Shown: positions 1-7,003, counted from the stretch's first letter. The stretch: DNA of 15,365 nucleotides from GWC2-56-14 sp043731355 (GCA_043731355.1 JAYTJE010000031.1:1-15365), one strand, 5' to 3'. Notes: generated from the letters alone by a model not told the origin. Numbers and translations are program-made.

Positions 1-87
1 TCAATTTGTCATTCTGAGCGAAGCGAAGAATCTCGCTTTATCAATACGATGAGAGACCCCTCACTTCGTTCGGAGAGACACTTACAG
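1..87. repeat. Dispersed intergenic hairpin repeat (partial, at window edge)
   Basis: The segment carries a tctgagcgaagcgaagaatc motif near its left end and a diverged inverted copy (cacttcgttcgga) about 30 bases on. The two arms pair imperfectly. Motifs of this type recur between genes in many environmental bacterial genomes. The element lies directly downstream of the vapC stop codon and could act as a weak transcript end, but no T-run follows the stem. It may start outside the window. Confidence 0.5.
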
Positions 88-92
88 ACTTT

Positions 93-494
93 TTACGAGG
101 GCAGCAATTTTAACCCCGTTTCTTTCTGTATCTCTTTAAAATGCTTGTCCAGCGTCATGACCGAGCACTTATGTTCCCTCGCGAGGATCGAGATGTAACA
201 ATCAGAGAGGTTTACTGTTTTACCTTTTTTCTTAAGCGCAAAGGAAAGCCTTCCCGCCTCCAACCAGGTGTTCGCGCTCTCACCGACGATCGTAAACGCC
301 TCAACGAACTCCCGGATCACCGCGATGTCTTTCTCCGAATGCGCACCCTGGATCAGCTCCGCCAAGACGATTTTGGGAACATGGATATCGCCGTTCGACA
401 GCAATTCATCCACTTTTTCCAAAACGCCGGTTGGTGCATGTGTCTGGAAGTACGCGATCCATACCGAGGTGTCAATAAGCACCCTATCGCTCAT
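93..494 (-). CDS. vapC: VapC-type PIN-domain ribonuclease toxin
   Basis: This 133-residue protein has the full PIN-domain pattern. It opens with LIDTSVWI (first acid Asp8), then has an acidic residue in the LAELIQG helix (Glu46), the LSDCYISILA motif (Asp98) and a last acid near TLDKHF (Asp116). These four acids bind the Mg2+/Mn2+ ions that cleave RNA, usually tRNA or rRNA in this family. The length is normal for VapC and nothing looks broken. The start overlaps the end of the upstream vapB by 11 bases, which indicates translational coupling and a working toxin-antitoxin pair. The RNA target cannot be told from the sequence. Confidence 0.93.
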   Translation of the reverse strand: MSDRVLIDTSVWIAYFQTHAPTGVLEKVDELLSNGDIHVPKIVLAELIQGAHSEKDIAVIREFVEAFTIVGESANTWLEAGRLSFALKKKGKTVNLSDCYISILAREHKCSVMTLDKHFKEIQKETGLKLLPS

Positions 495-681
495 AATGCC
501 TGAGCTCCTCGGCGGTCTTGTCGAACTTCAGCTTGCCCTTCATGCTTTTGATCTTTTCTCGCTTCCTTTGCCTGATGTAGACAGCCACTGCTTCCCGCAC
601 AGCGGTTGCCTTGTTCTTATGGCCGCTCTCATGCACCAGTTCATCGAGTATATCCTTGTCTATGGTAACCGTGGCCCTCAT
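484..681 (-). CDS. vapB: VapB-type antitoxin (ribbon-helix-helix)
   Basis: This 65-residue protein begins with a short beta strand (MRATVTID) and an amphipathic helix containing the typical KATAVREAVAVYI stretch. That is the ribbon-helix-helix DNA-binding fold of type II VapB antitoxins. The basic, Lys/Arg-rich second half ends in the region that normally wraps around the toxin. It is translated just ahead of vapC, which it should neutralise and, with it, repress the shared promoter. A strong ribosome site (AAGGAGG) sits 8-10 bases before the ATG. A dyad with a TATAAT box lies about 60-90 bases upstream. Confidence 0.92.
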   Translation of the reverse strand: MRATVTIDKDILDELVHESGHKNKATAVREAVAVYIRQRKREKIKSMKGKLKFDKTAEELRHYER

Positions 682-732
682 TGCGCTCTTCCTCCTTGGA
701 AGAGGATACCCCTCATCTGTGCGAAAATCAAC

Positions 733-770
733 AATTAACTGTGCAAACCGTGATCACGTTAATTATTATA
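733..770 (-). promoter_or_regulatory. Candidate vapBC promoter -10 box and operator dyad
   Basis: On the minus strand a perfect TATAAT lies at 770-765. Directly downstream, where transcription should begin, is a perfect 10-base palindrome cgtgatcacg (749-758). It is flanked by a 7-base inverted pair, aattaac (733-739) and gttaatt (758-764). RHH antitoxins bind such dyads to autorepress their operons. No convincing -35 box was seen at normal spacing, so the promoter call is moderate and the operator role is inferred. Confidence 0.45.
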
Positions 771-867
771 AATAGTGTGCTCACAAGCCTGCGCCTGCGC
801 GACCTGCCCGACTATTTCGATTTTCTGTCTTCTCTGCGCCCCCGCGCCTCTGCGCGAGTCCAAGCCA

Positions 868-947
868 CTCCCCCCCCTCACCCTCCCGAAATCCCGATGA
901 GTCGGGATACCGGGACAGGTCCGCCCTCTCCCACAAGGGGCGAGGGT
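868..947. repeat. Composite dispersed repeat with nested hairpins
   Basis: The 331 bases between vapB and the DUF3368 toxin (682-1012) hold no believable gene. Their right half is repeat DNA. Positions 884-897 and 902-915 form a 14-base inverted repeat (12 of 14 match) around a TGAG loop. A second hairpin, ccctctccc against ggggcgaggg, spans 924-946. A run of seven C and a ctcaccc motif lead in at about 870-883. The outer motif resembles the ccctcaccc...ccctctcccnnaagggg type of dispersed element. The inner palindrome looks like a separate element inserted into it. Confidence 0.6.
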
Positions 948-1012
948 ACTTTTGCATCAGGTCCAACCCGACGGCACTTTCACACTCATATGGGGCTGAT
1001 AACTTTGCCGCC

Positions 1013-1513
1013 TTACTTCTGCCCCACCTTCAGTTTTCTGAGAAACTCGACTACAAGCTCTTCTTTAATACGATAGCCGTACTGAATAAGATCAAATGTC
1101 AGCAACTCAAGTGCGTCTCTGCTGATGAAACCGGCTTTATAAGCATCCCACAGTACACCAAGCGTGCCTTTCGGTGCGAGGCCGTTAAAGCGGGCGACTG
1201 TCCTGGCCTTCGCCTCATCGATCAGGACCTTATTGATCTTTTCCTTGACCGCCAGGCTGATAACGGCCCGTTCTCCAGAACCAAGAGAATGGGGCAGGTC
1301 TCTCAGCAGAGAAACTTTATCCGGTATAATGTTACTTGCGTGAAGATAATCGGCGATCTTTGCCGCGTCTTGTTTTTTTCTTTTGGCGCCTTTGAGGATT
1401 TCGGCTTCTACCTGGGCAGGGACATGAAGCTCATAGACATCGAGGAGTGACAGTTTGTCTATCTTGGCGAGAAAGATAAGCGGTGAGGCATTGCAGACGA
1501 TTCGCTCCGCCAT
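1013..1513 (-). CDS. DUF3368 family PIN-like toxin
   Basis: This 166-residue protein opens with VCNASPLIFLAKI, the typical N-terminus of the DUF3368 relatives of PIN nucleases. It continues with a VEAEIL helix (Glu36/Glu38), LGSGERAVISLA (Glu81), VLIDEAKAR (Asp99/Glu100) and PKGTLGVL. The last motif distinguishes DUF3368 from classic VapC. The first acidic position is Asn8 here, a common variant in the family, so catalysis is likely but not certain. The ATG follows the stop of the upstream antitoxin with no gap (TAAATG), so the two should be co-translated. Role: toxin of a type II pair, presumably an RNase. Confidence 0.85.
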   Translation of the reverse strand: MAERIVCNASPLIFLAKIDKLSLLDVYELHVPAQVEAEILKGAKRKKQDAAKIADYLHASNIIPDKVSLLRDLPHSLGSGERAVISLAVKEKINKVLIDEAKARTVARFNGLAPKGTLGVLWDAYKAGFISRDALELLTFDLIQYGYRIKEELVVEFLRKLKVGQK

Positions 1514-1795
1514 TTATCTCAGGTCCTCGGCCAATTCTTCCATAGTGTAATCCAGATGTATCTCGGCCTTCTTCACTTTTTCTATCATTTCCCATATATC
1601 CACGGTGAGCATTTCCGCTGCCCTCTGGAGGGTTATTTTTCGTGCACGATAAAGATCGAGAACGCTTCTCTCGGTCATTACATCAAGACCCTGCTTCAGC
1701 GCCTGTGCGATAAAAGCATTCGTCTTGATACCCTGCGCTTTAGACGCCTTTTCGGCTTTTTTGTATATGTCGCTCTCTACTTTTATGACTTTCAT
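1514..1795 (-). CDS. UPF0175-like antitoxin with N-terminal RHH-like segment
   Basis: This is a 93-residue protein. Residues 1-45 (VIKVESDIYKKAEKASKAQG onward) resemble a ribbon-helix-helix or CopG-like DNA-binding segment. Residues about 47-93 match the UPF0175 pattern: an LYRARKITLQRAAEML helix-turn-helix-like stretch, then a WEMIEKVKKAEI helix and an acidic MEELAEDL tail. UPF0175 proteins are the usual antitoxin partners of DUF3368 toxins, and the toxin follows immediately. An AGAGGG ribosome site lies 8 bases before the ATG. The role is inferred from the pairing. Confidence 0.8.
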   Translation of the reverse strand: MKVIKVESDIYKKAEKASKAQGIKTNAFIAQALKQGLDVMTERSVLDLYRARKITLQRAAEMLTVDIWEMIEKVKKAEIHLDYTMEELAEDLR

Positions 1796-1838
1796 TTATT
1801 TGCCCTCTTGTCTCTTTTCCTAATAACCGCCAAAAGGA

Positions 1839-2039
1839 TCATACTCTGTCCGCCCTCATCTGGTTTAAGTCAATGTCAAGCTGGAGTTTGCCTTTGAGCT
1901 CCATGATGCGTTTTCTTTTTTCCCGTTTTATCAATTCCTGTAATGCGAAATTCACCAACTCTTTTTTTGTTTTCAAATGAGTGATCTTGAGCCCTTCCTG
2001 TATCAACTTATCGTCTATATCAATGCTCGTTCCTGACAT
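1839..2039 (-). CDS. vapB: VapB-type antitoxin without an adjacent VapC (orphan)
   Basis: This 66-residue protein begins TSIDIDDKLIQEGLKIT and has the KTKKELVNFALQELI helix typical of the VapB family (the DUF2191 type). Its basic tail ends NQMRADRV, which in intact pairs sits right at the vapC start. Here the stop codon overlaps an ATG (ATGA at 1842-1839) that opens only a 16-codon frame starting M-I-L, and the DUF3368 system follows. The toxin therefore appears to be lost. AGAGGG lies 4 bases before the ATG. It could survive as an immunity antitoxin, or be co-transcribed with the next pair, which starts 43 bases downstream. Confidence 0.85.
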   Translation of the reverse strand: MSGTSIDIDDKLIQEGLKITHLKTKKELVNFALQELIKREKRKRIMELKGKLQLDIDLNQMRADRV

Positions 2040-2079
2040 AATACCCTCTTAGACTTATTCATGCAACCCAACAGCATTT

Positions 2080-2105
2080 GTCGGGTTTCGCCTGCTCTAC
2101 CCGAC
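2080..2105. repeat. Small intergenic hairpin repeat
   Basis: A 7-base perfect inverted repeat, gtcgggt (2080-2086) and acccgac (2099-2105), surrounds a 12-base loop. The surrounding caaccca...gtcgggttt...acccgacctac pattern resembles widespread dispersed intergenic repeats. It lies between the AbiEii-like gene and the orphan vapB. No T-run follows, so it is a weak terminator candidate at best. Confidence 0.45.
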
Positions 2106-2146
2106 CTACCGGCTCCGCGCGAGTTCAGCCTCTACTGACGAACCCT

Positions 2147-2776
2147 TCATGTTAATTCATCAACAAACTCCTGAACAACTCCAAGTGCGTCTTTCGCGAT
2201 GCTGCGATCTATAATGTCGAGAGCTTTCAATTCTATGTCGTAAACTTGTTTCAGGGTTTTCAACCGCCCCCGCAAAGCGGGAATTTTGCTTTGATACACA
2301 GTAATATTTTCCAGCAGACCATCCGCCTTGTCCTTGATAACAACGGCCAAGTCAAAAACATCGCGTGTTTTGAAAACTTCGGCTCTGTAAAAAATCTTCT
2401 TGATTACTATCTCCTCGGGCGTCTCAACATTCACCTGTGTGCCGCATATGAGTTTCTTTTCCGTGGGATTTTGTGTCAAGAAAGGGGCGACAATGAAGTC
2501 AATTTCCTGCTGCTTTATCTTCAGTTTCAGACAGCTTGACATCTCAGTGTAGTCGTCCACTCGCTCGGCGACATAATCATTTAATCGAGGTGTGAATCTG
2601 GTTAAAAGCTGAACATCGCGCAGAAAAATATCGACGTCCTTGCTTTTTCTGTGGTTGTAGTAAGTCATGAGCGCGGTCCCGCCTCCGAAAGACCACTGAC
2701 TTTTCAGAATCTTTTCGTTAGACAGGATTCTGATGGCAAGTTCGAAGAGGGGGATCCATTCAGCCGATTTCATCAT
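2147..2776 (-). CDS. AbiEii/AbiGii-type nucleotidyltransferase toxin
   Basis: This 209-residue protein has the nucleotidyltransferase signature of the AbiEii/AbiGii (DUF1814) family: FGGGTAL at 30-36, then HRKSKDVDIF at 42-51 with the metal-binding acids Asp47 and Asp49. A possible third acid lies in EIDFIV (Asp93). TPEEIVIKKIF at 119-129 and TRDVFDLAVV at 138-147 supply the conserved Lys and Arg-Asp pair of the C-terminal part. Family members transfer nucleotides to targets such as tRNA and act as toxins in TA or phage-abortive systems. The start overlaps the upstream 88-residue gene by four bases (ATGA), so the two are co-translated. The partner is not a normal AbiEi. Confidence 0.85.
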   Translation of the reverse strand: MMKSAEWIPLFELAIRILSNEKILKSQWSFGGGTALMTYYNHRKSKDVDIFLRDVQLLTRFTPRLNDYVAERVDDYTEMSSCLKLKIKQQEIDFIVAPFLTQNPTEKKLICGTQVNVETPEEIVIKKIFYRAEVFKTRDVFDLAVVIKDKADGLLENITVYQSKIPALRGRLKTLKQVYDIELKALDIIDRSIAKDALGVVQEFVDELT

Positions 2777-3039
2777 TTAAAGGTAAAGACCTCTTCCAAT
2801 TCATGATTGGGGTAATACTTCTTTACGTGTTTCAAGTAATATGTTTTGATAACCGGGAGGCTGATGTCAAACTTTTCCGCAAAGGCAAGAATATCCGGCA
2901 CCGGCACATCCGCGAACAAGGCGAAAATATGCGACAGGTATTTTTCTTCCGTCTTACCTGACTTGATGAGCGCAGACAGCTTCTTTTCCGTTGCGGGATA
3001 TTTGAATGAAATGTTTACTGTCGTATCAATGGTTTTCAT
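2773..3039 (-). CDS. Small unknown protein, likely antitoxin for the AbiEii-type toxin
   Basis: I do not recognise this 88-residue protein. It is rich in Lys, Phe and Tyr. A possible helix-turn-helix, DILAFAEKFDISLPVIKTYY, lies at about residues 49-68, followed by a basic patch (LKHVKKYYP). It is far shorter than AbiEi antitoxins, which are around 200 residues with a winged helix. Coupling with the nucleotidyltransferase by a four-base overlap implies that it is the antitoxin. The gene has no ribosome site: a TATAAT box ends only six bases before the ATG, so the transcript is probably leaderless. Confidence 0.7.
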   Translation of the reverse strand: MKTIDTTVNISFKYPATEKKLSALIKSGKTEEKYLSHIFALFADVPVPDILAFAEKFDISLPVIKTYYLKHVKKYYPNHELEEVFTFK

Positions 3040-3045
3040 GTAGTT

Positions 3046-3073
3046 ATTATACAGTACACCCGCCGGAATTCAA
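3046..3073 (-). promoter_or_regulatory. Promoter of the AbiEii-like TA pair (likely leaderless)
   Basis: The minus strand reads TTGAAT (3073-3068), a 16-base spacer, then a perfect TATAAT (3051-3046). Six bases later comes the ATG at 3039. A start of transcription about seven bases after the -10 box falls on the ATG itself. The intervening AACTAC has no Shine-Dalgarno match. Confidence 0.65.
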
Positions 3074-3117
3074 TGTAAAATCACGGCCAATAGGTCATGA
3101 TTAAGGGTACTCGTGCA

Positions 3118-3783
3118 TCAATCCTCTTCCTTCAACCTCGCCATCTGGTCGACATCGAGGCTGTCGAAGGTGGTGCTGATATGGAAAAAGAACATGCCGA
3201 AGATGAAGGCCGCTATTAAAAGGTCGAGTGCCACACCCAATTCCACCACTAAGGGCATGCCGTAGGTCGCACTCGTCGCGGCAAACAGCAGGCCGTTCTC
3301 CATGGCAAGGAACCCGATGATCTGCGTCACCGCGTGCTTTCTGGTGATCATCATGAGAAAGCCGAGCATGAAGGTGGCAAGGGCCACGGCAATGGTCGAA
3401 CGGGTGACTAAGGTCGAAAGTTCCCGGATGGGAGCGGTGAGATGGTACGAAAAGATCACGAGCACGATGCCGATGAGCATGGTGGTCGGGATATTGATGA
3501 GCGAATCGATCTCTTTATGGATCTTCAGCTTCTGGATCAGTTTATGAAGAATGTAGGGCAGCAGAACGACCTTCACCGAAAGCGTCAGGAGCGAAGAAAT
3601 GTAAAGATGGTGCGCACCGCCTACGAACCCGACAACAGCGGTGCTCACGGCAAGCAGGAACCCCTGCCAGGCGAAGATATGGAGCAAAGCATTCATCCTT
3701 CGCTGCACCACCAGAGCAAACGCGGTGAGCAGGATCAATGCGGCAAGAAGACTGTTCAGTTGAGCGGCAATGGAAGGATTCAT
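3118..3783 (-). CDS. hyfE: HyfE-like membrane subunit (NuoK-like), second copy
   Basis: This 221-residue hydrophobic protein has about seven predicted membrane helices and the HyfE length (NuoK alone is about 100). Its second half carries the NuoK-like core: QIIGFLAMENGLLF with Glu162 buried in a helix, then YGMPLVVELGVALDLL with Glu181 and Asp187. These acids belong to the ion-conducting path in complex I relatives. It ends with a short charged tail (MARLKEED). GAGGGA lies just before the ATG, nine bases after the HyfC-like stop. It is the last gene of the complex cluster. No HyfF, large or small subunit follows, although those come next in the first set. Confidence 0.88.
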   Translation of the reverse strand: MNPSIAAQLNSLLAALILLTAFALVVQRRMNALLHIFAWQGFLLAVSTAVVGFVGGAHHLYISSLLTLSVKVVLLPYILHKLIQKLKIHKEIDSLINIPTTMLIGIVLVIFSYHLTAPIRELSTLVTRSTIAVALATFMLGFLMMITRKHAVTQIIGFLAMENGLLFAATSATYGMPLVVELGVALDLLIAAFIFGMFFFHISTTFDSLDVDQMARLKEED

Positions 3784-3792
3784 GTTCCCTCG

Positions 3793-4740
3793 CTATTCCA
3801 GCATGAAGTACGACATCATTCCCAGCGTGGCAAAAAGAAAAGCGCTCCCGAGAAATTCCGTTATGCGGAAGATCCGCATCTTCGCGAGCCCGGTCTCGAT
3901 CAGCACCAGCCCCACCCCGACAAATCCTAATTTAAGCAGCAGCGCAATAAGCGCCGCGAAGACGAGAAGCAGGTCGTCATTCATGGCGATCCCCCAGGGG
4001 AAGAAGGCCGCGATACCGAGAACGACGAACAGATACAATTTCATCATCCCGGCCCATTCGATCAGTGCCAGGTGCCTGCCGGAATATTCAAGGACCATGG
4101 CTTCGTGGATCATGGTCAGTTCCAGATGCGTGGCCGGATTGTCCACCGGCACCCTTCCCGTTTCGGCAAGAGCAATAAGAATGAACGACAAAAGCGCAAA
4201 CACGAGCGACGGTCTGAGCATCGCATGCCCCCCCTGGGAGATGACCGTGGTCATCTGAGACAGGGAGGTGGACTTGCCCACGAGCGACACCGCGAATACG
4301 GCCATCAGCATGGCGGGCTCGGCAAGGGAAGCGATGGTCATTTCCCTGCTCGACCCCATGCCGCCGAACGCGGTGCCGATGTCCATGCCGGCCAACGCCG
4401 TGAAGAACCGGGCGATGGCAAAAAGCGCCACCAGCACGATAACATCGGCCATTGCCGAGAGCGGCAGGTCCGTTGACAACGCGGGGATGATGCTCCCTGC
4501 CATGACCGAGACCCCGAACACGAGGTAGGGCGTGAACCGGAAGATCCATGATGCATTCTCCGCCAGCACGATGTCTTTGGAAAACAGCTTGCGAAGGTCC
4601 CGGTACGGCTGGAACAGGCTCGGCGAGGTCCTGTTCTGAAACCAGCACTTCACCATCTTCACCCAGCCTGCGAACAGCGGGGCAAGGAGAAGCAGAAGCA
4701 CGACCTGTGCAACTTCTATAAGGAAGGGATGAATATTCAC
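3793..4740 (-). CDS. hyfC: HyfC-like membrane subunit (NuoH-like), second copy
   Basis: This 315-residue membrane protein of the HyfC/HycD/NuoH family is the subunit that joins the peripheral arm to the membrane arm. Conserved family stretches are GGMGSSREMT (Glu133), AETGRVPVDNPATHLELTM (Glu193, Asp200, Glu207) and IHEAMVLEYSG (Glu213). Its first cytoplasmic loop reads FQNRTSPSLFQ (35-44), whereas the paralog at 11648-12601 has IQGRQGPPLLQ. The start is GTG with AGGA six bases upstream. A frame-shadow reading of the same region is not a gene. It is separated from the HyfB-like gene by 220 bases of repeat-containing DNA, so it may be transcribed or translated less tightly with it. Confidence 0.9.
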   Translation of the reverse strand: MNIHPFLIEVAQVVLLLLLAPLFAGWVKMVKCWFQNRTSPSLFQPYRDLRKLFSKDIVLAENASWIFRFTPYLVFGVSVMAGSIIPALSTDLPLSAMADVIVLVALFAIARFFTALAGMDIGTAFGGMGSSREMTIASLAEPAMLMAVFAVSLVGKSTSLSQMTTVISQGGHAMLRPSLVFALLSFILIALAETGRVPVDNPATHLELTMIHEAMVLEYSGRHLALIEWAGMMKLYLFVVLGIAAFFPWGIAMNDDLLLVFAALIALLLKLGFVGVGLVLIETGLAKMRIFRITEFLGSAFLFATLGMMSYFMLE

Positions 4741-4794
4741 CGGCAGTCCTCAGATGCTATGCATACAAGATAAAAAGCTGCAAGATCTTTTTTC

Positions 4795-4910
4795 ACCGCG
4801 GAGGACGCAGAGAACGGCAACATCAAATTCCACGCCCGTGTTTTAAGATAAAAGACTGAATCATCGTCGTTGCCTTCCTCGCCTGCTTTTCCCTCTGCGT
4901 CCTCTGCGGT
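4795..4910. repeat. Inverted-repeat element between second hyfB and hyfC
   Basis: The arms accgcggaggacgcagag (4795-4812) and ctctgcgtcctctgcggt (4893-4910) are reverse complements at 17 of 18 positions, about 80 bases apart. The accgcagaggacgcagag motif is a common dispersed sequence in environmental bacterial genomes. The element could form a long hairpin in RNA inside the operon. No open frame of value lies inside it. Confidence 0.65.
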
Positions 4911-4960
4911 TAAATCCGGCTTCTTGCGAGACTATCATTATATATTCTTACCTACATTCA

Positions 4961-7003
4961 TCACGAAAAGATCAGCAGCACAATGATCGTCACGAACGAA
5001 TAAATGAGATACACCTGAATGCGGCCATGCTGCATTCGCCCGATCCTGCGCGAGATCCAGAAGCTCGCGTCCCCGATCGGCTGGTAGATCCAGATCCAGA
5101 AGCGGTCCCGCACCCGAAGATGATACTGCACCTGTTCGGGGAAAGCCCGGTGCGCGGTCTCCGGAAGCCGGCGCACATGCTCTTTTATGCTGAAGAGAAA
5201 ACCGAAGATCCTTCGCAGGGGCATGGCAAAGGACGTGGCGGTGTACTGCATCCGGCTGGTTATCTTTTCAAAACCGCAGTCCCAGAGCGGCGCACGTCTG
5301 ATGGCGCCGGAACGAATATGCAGCAGAAGATACGTTACGGACACCACGGCGAGGATCCCCGCGAAAACCAGGGGCGCTGAATAGGACGCCCGCTCATGGG
5401 AGATCGGGGTCAGCCACATCCAGCCGAACCCCGCCGCTGATGAAGAGATCGTGCCGCCAACCAGATAATCGGCAATGGGGTCCATCAACTTTATCAGGTA
5501 GGCCGGGAAGACGCCGAGGAGAAAGCAGGTAACCGCGGTCAACAACATGCCGATGCGCATGGACCAGCGCACCTCATGCACACCTGACTGATGGTGCCCG
5601 CGCCGGCTCCCCAGAAAGGTCACGCCGAATGCTTTCACAAAGCAGGCGGCCGCAAGCGCGCTCGTCAGCGCAAGGAGCGCGGCCCCCAGCGGGATAAGCA
5701 TATTCAGGAGCGGACTGGGGAGCGCTGGTGACAGCAGAAAAGCTTGATACGTCAGCCATTCCGAGACAAATCCGTTAAACGGCGGGAGCGCGGAGATCGA
5801 TACGCACCCGACCAGGAACAAGGCGGCTGTCCAGGGCATGAAACGGATCAGTCCGCCCATCTCTTCCATGTTCCGCTCGTGCGTGGCGTGAAGCACCGCG
5901 CCCGCTCCCATAAAGAGCAGCCCCTTGAACATGGCATGGTTGAGCGTGTGATAGAGTCCTGCAATAAGCGCCAGGGCGGCCAGCAGGGTCATGTCGAAGG
6001 AGCTGAAGATCATCGCAAGACCGAGGCCGATAAGGATGATGCCGATGTTCTCCACGGAATGGTACGCGAGGAGCCGCTTCAGGTCATGCTGCATCAGGGC
6101 ATAGAGCACGCCCAGGACCGCGGAAACCAGGCCGAACACCAATACGAGCGCGCCCCACCACCAGGGGAATACGCCGATGAGGTCGAAGATGACCCGCACC
6201 ATGCCGTAGATGGCGGTCTTGAGCATCACGCCGCTCATGAGCGCGGAGACGTTCGAGGGCGCCACCGGGTGGGCCTCGGGCAGCCAGATGTGAAGCGGGA
6301 TCACACCGGCCTTGGCGGAGAACCCGAAGAAGGCGAGCAGAAATGCCGCCGTTGCCAGCCCCGCGGGCAGTTCCGTCTCGCGCATGGCGTCGAAGGTGTA
6401 ACTTTGGAATCCCGAGAACCCGGTCGCAAGCCCCGCCATGATGCCAAAGGACAGGAGGATGGCGATCGCGCCCACATGGGCCACGACAAGATACAGGAAT
6501 GCGGCCCTTCTGTTCTCGACATGTTCGTCTTCAAAGAGCACCAGATAATATGAGGCTGCCGCCATTAGTTCCCATGCGATCAGGAAGAACAAGGCGTCGT
6601 CCGCCAGAACGACCAGCAGCATCCCTGCCAGGAACAGGACATAAAAAACCACCAGGCTGGTGATCGACCGGTGACCCAGAAAGGCTTTGACATACCCGAT
6701 GGAATAGATGGACACAAAGGTGGACAGCAGGCCGACGACCATGAGAAAAAAACCGGACAAAGCGTCAAGCCGCAGATGAAACGGGAGATCGGGAAGCCCG
6801 AGGGGAATAATGACCTGGAACATGCCGTTGCTTGCCACGGTCCAGACGCCCGCGGCAGCGGCAAGAAAAGAGGCGATGGTGGCGCAGGAAAAACCGACGG
6901 TGATCAGGAGACGCTGGCGGCGGCGCAGCAACGGCGTCAGCGCGAGCAGCAGCAGAAGCGCCGCGAACGATAAAGCGATGAGGCCGACCGGTGTAAGGAC
7001 CAC
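4961..7003 (-). CDS. hyfB: HyfB-like antiporter subunit (NuoL-like), second copy
   Basis: This 680-residue Mrp/NuoL-type ion-pumping subunit has about 14-16 membrane helices. The core charged residues of the proton channel are all present: Glu145 in AWELM, Lys231 in SAKAGVIPLHIW, His245 and Lys262 in HPVAPSNVSALMSG...LK, Lys360 in LNHAMFKGLLF, and Glu in NGFVSEW. QHDLKRLLAYHSVENIG is the conserved central helix pair. The last ~130 residues form a soluble or amphipathic part ending in one C-terminal helix (VYLIYSFVTIIVLLIF). The start is GTG with GAGGTGG upstream. It lies 166 bases after the small subunit, unlike the overlapping genes of the first set, so it may have its own promoter. It is clearly paralogous to 12598-14583. 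Confidence 0.93.
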   Translation of the reverse strand: MVLTPVGLIALSFAALLLLLALTPLLRRRQRLLITVGFSCATIASFLAAAAGVWTVASNGMFQVIIPLGLPDLPFHLRLDALSGFFLMVVGLLSTFVSIYSIGYVKAFLGHRSITSLVVFYVLFLAGMLLVVLADDALFFLIAWELMAAASYYLVLFEDEHVENRRAAFLYLVVAHVGAIAILLSFGIMAGLATGFSGFQSYTFDAMRETELPAGLATAAFLLAFFGFSAKAGVIPLHIWLPEAHPVAPSNVSALMSGVMLKTAIYGMVRVIFDLIGVFPWWWGALVLVFGLVSAVLGVLYALMQHDLKRLLAYHSVENIGIILIGLGLAMIFSSFDMTLLAALALIAGLYHTLNHAMFKGLLFMGAGAVLHATHERNMEEMGGLIRFMPWTAALFLVGCVSISALPPFNGFVSEWLTYQAFLLSPALPSPLLNMLIPLGAALLALTSALAAACFVKAFGVTFLGSRRGHHQSGVHEVRWSMRIGMLLTAVTCFLLGVFPAYLIKLMDPIADYLVGGTISSSAAGFGWMWLTPISHERASYSAPLVFAGILAVVSVTYLLLHIRSGAIRRAPLWDCGFEKITSRMQYTATSFAMPLRRIFGFLFSIKEHVRRLPETAHRAFPEQVQYHLRVRDRFWIWIYQPIGDASFWISRRIGRMQHGRIQVYLIYSFVTIIVLLIFS

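Noticed and set aside
781..966. 61-codon minus-strand frame between vapB and the DUF3368 toxin
   Set aside because: It translates dispersed-repeat DNA (low-complexity Arg/Gly-rich product) and has no family resemblance.
2040..2072. TTGCAT-17-TATTAT as a promoter of the orphan vapB
   Set aside because: The -10 box would overlap the ATG, so transcription would start inside the gene and lose the good AGAGGG ribosome site.
4741..4790. Possible promoter (TTGCAG/TAGCAT) just upstream of second hyfC
   Set aside because: Both boxes match poorly, so it is not distinguishable from chance.
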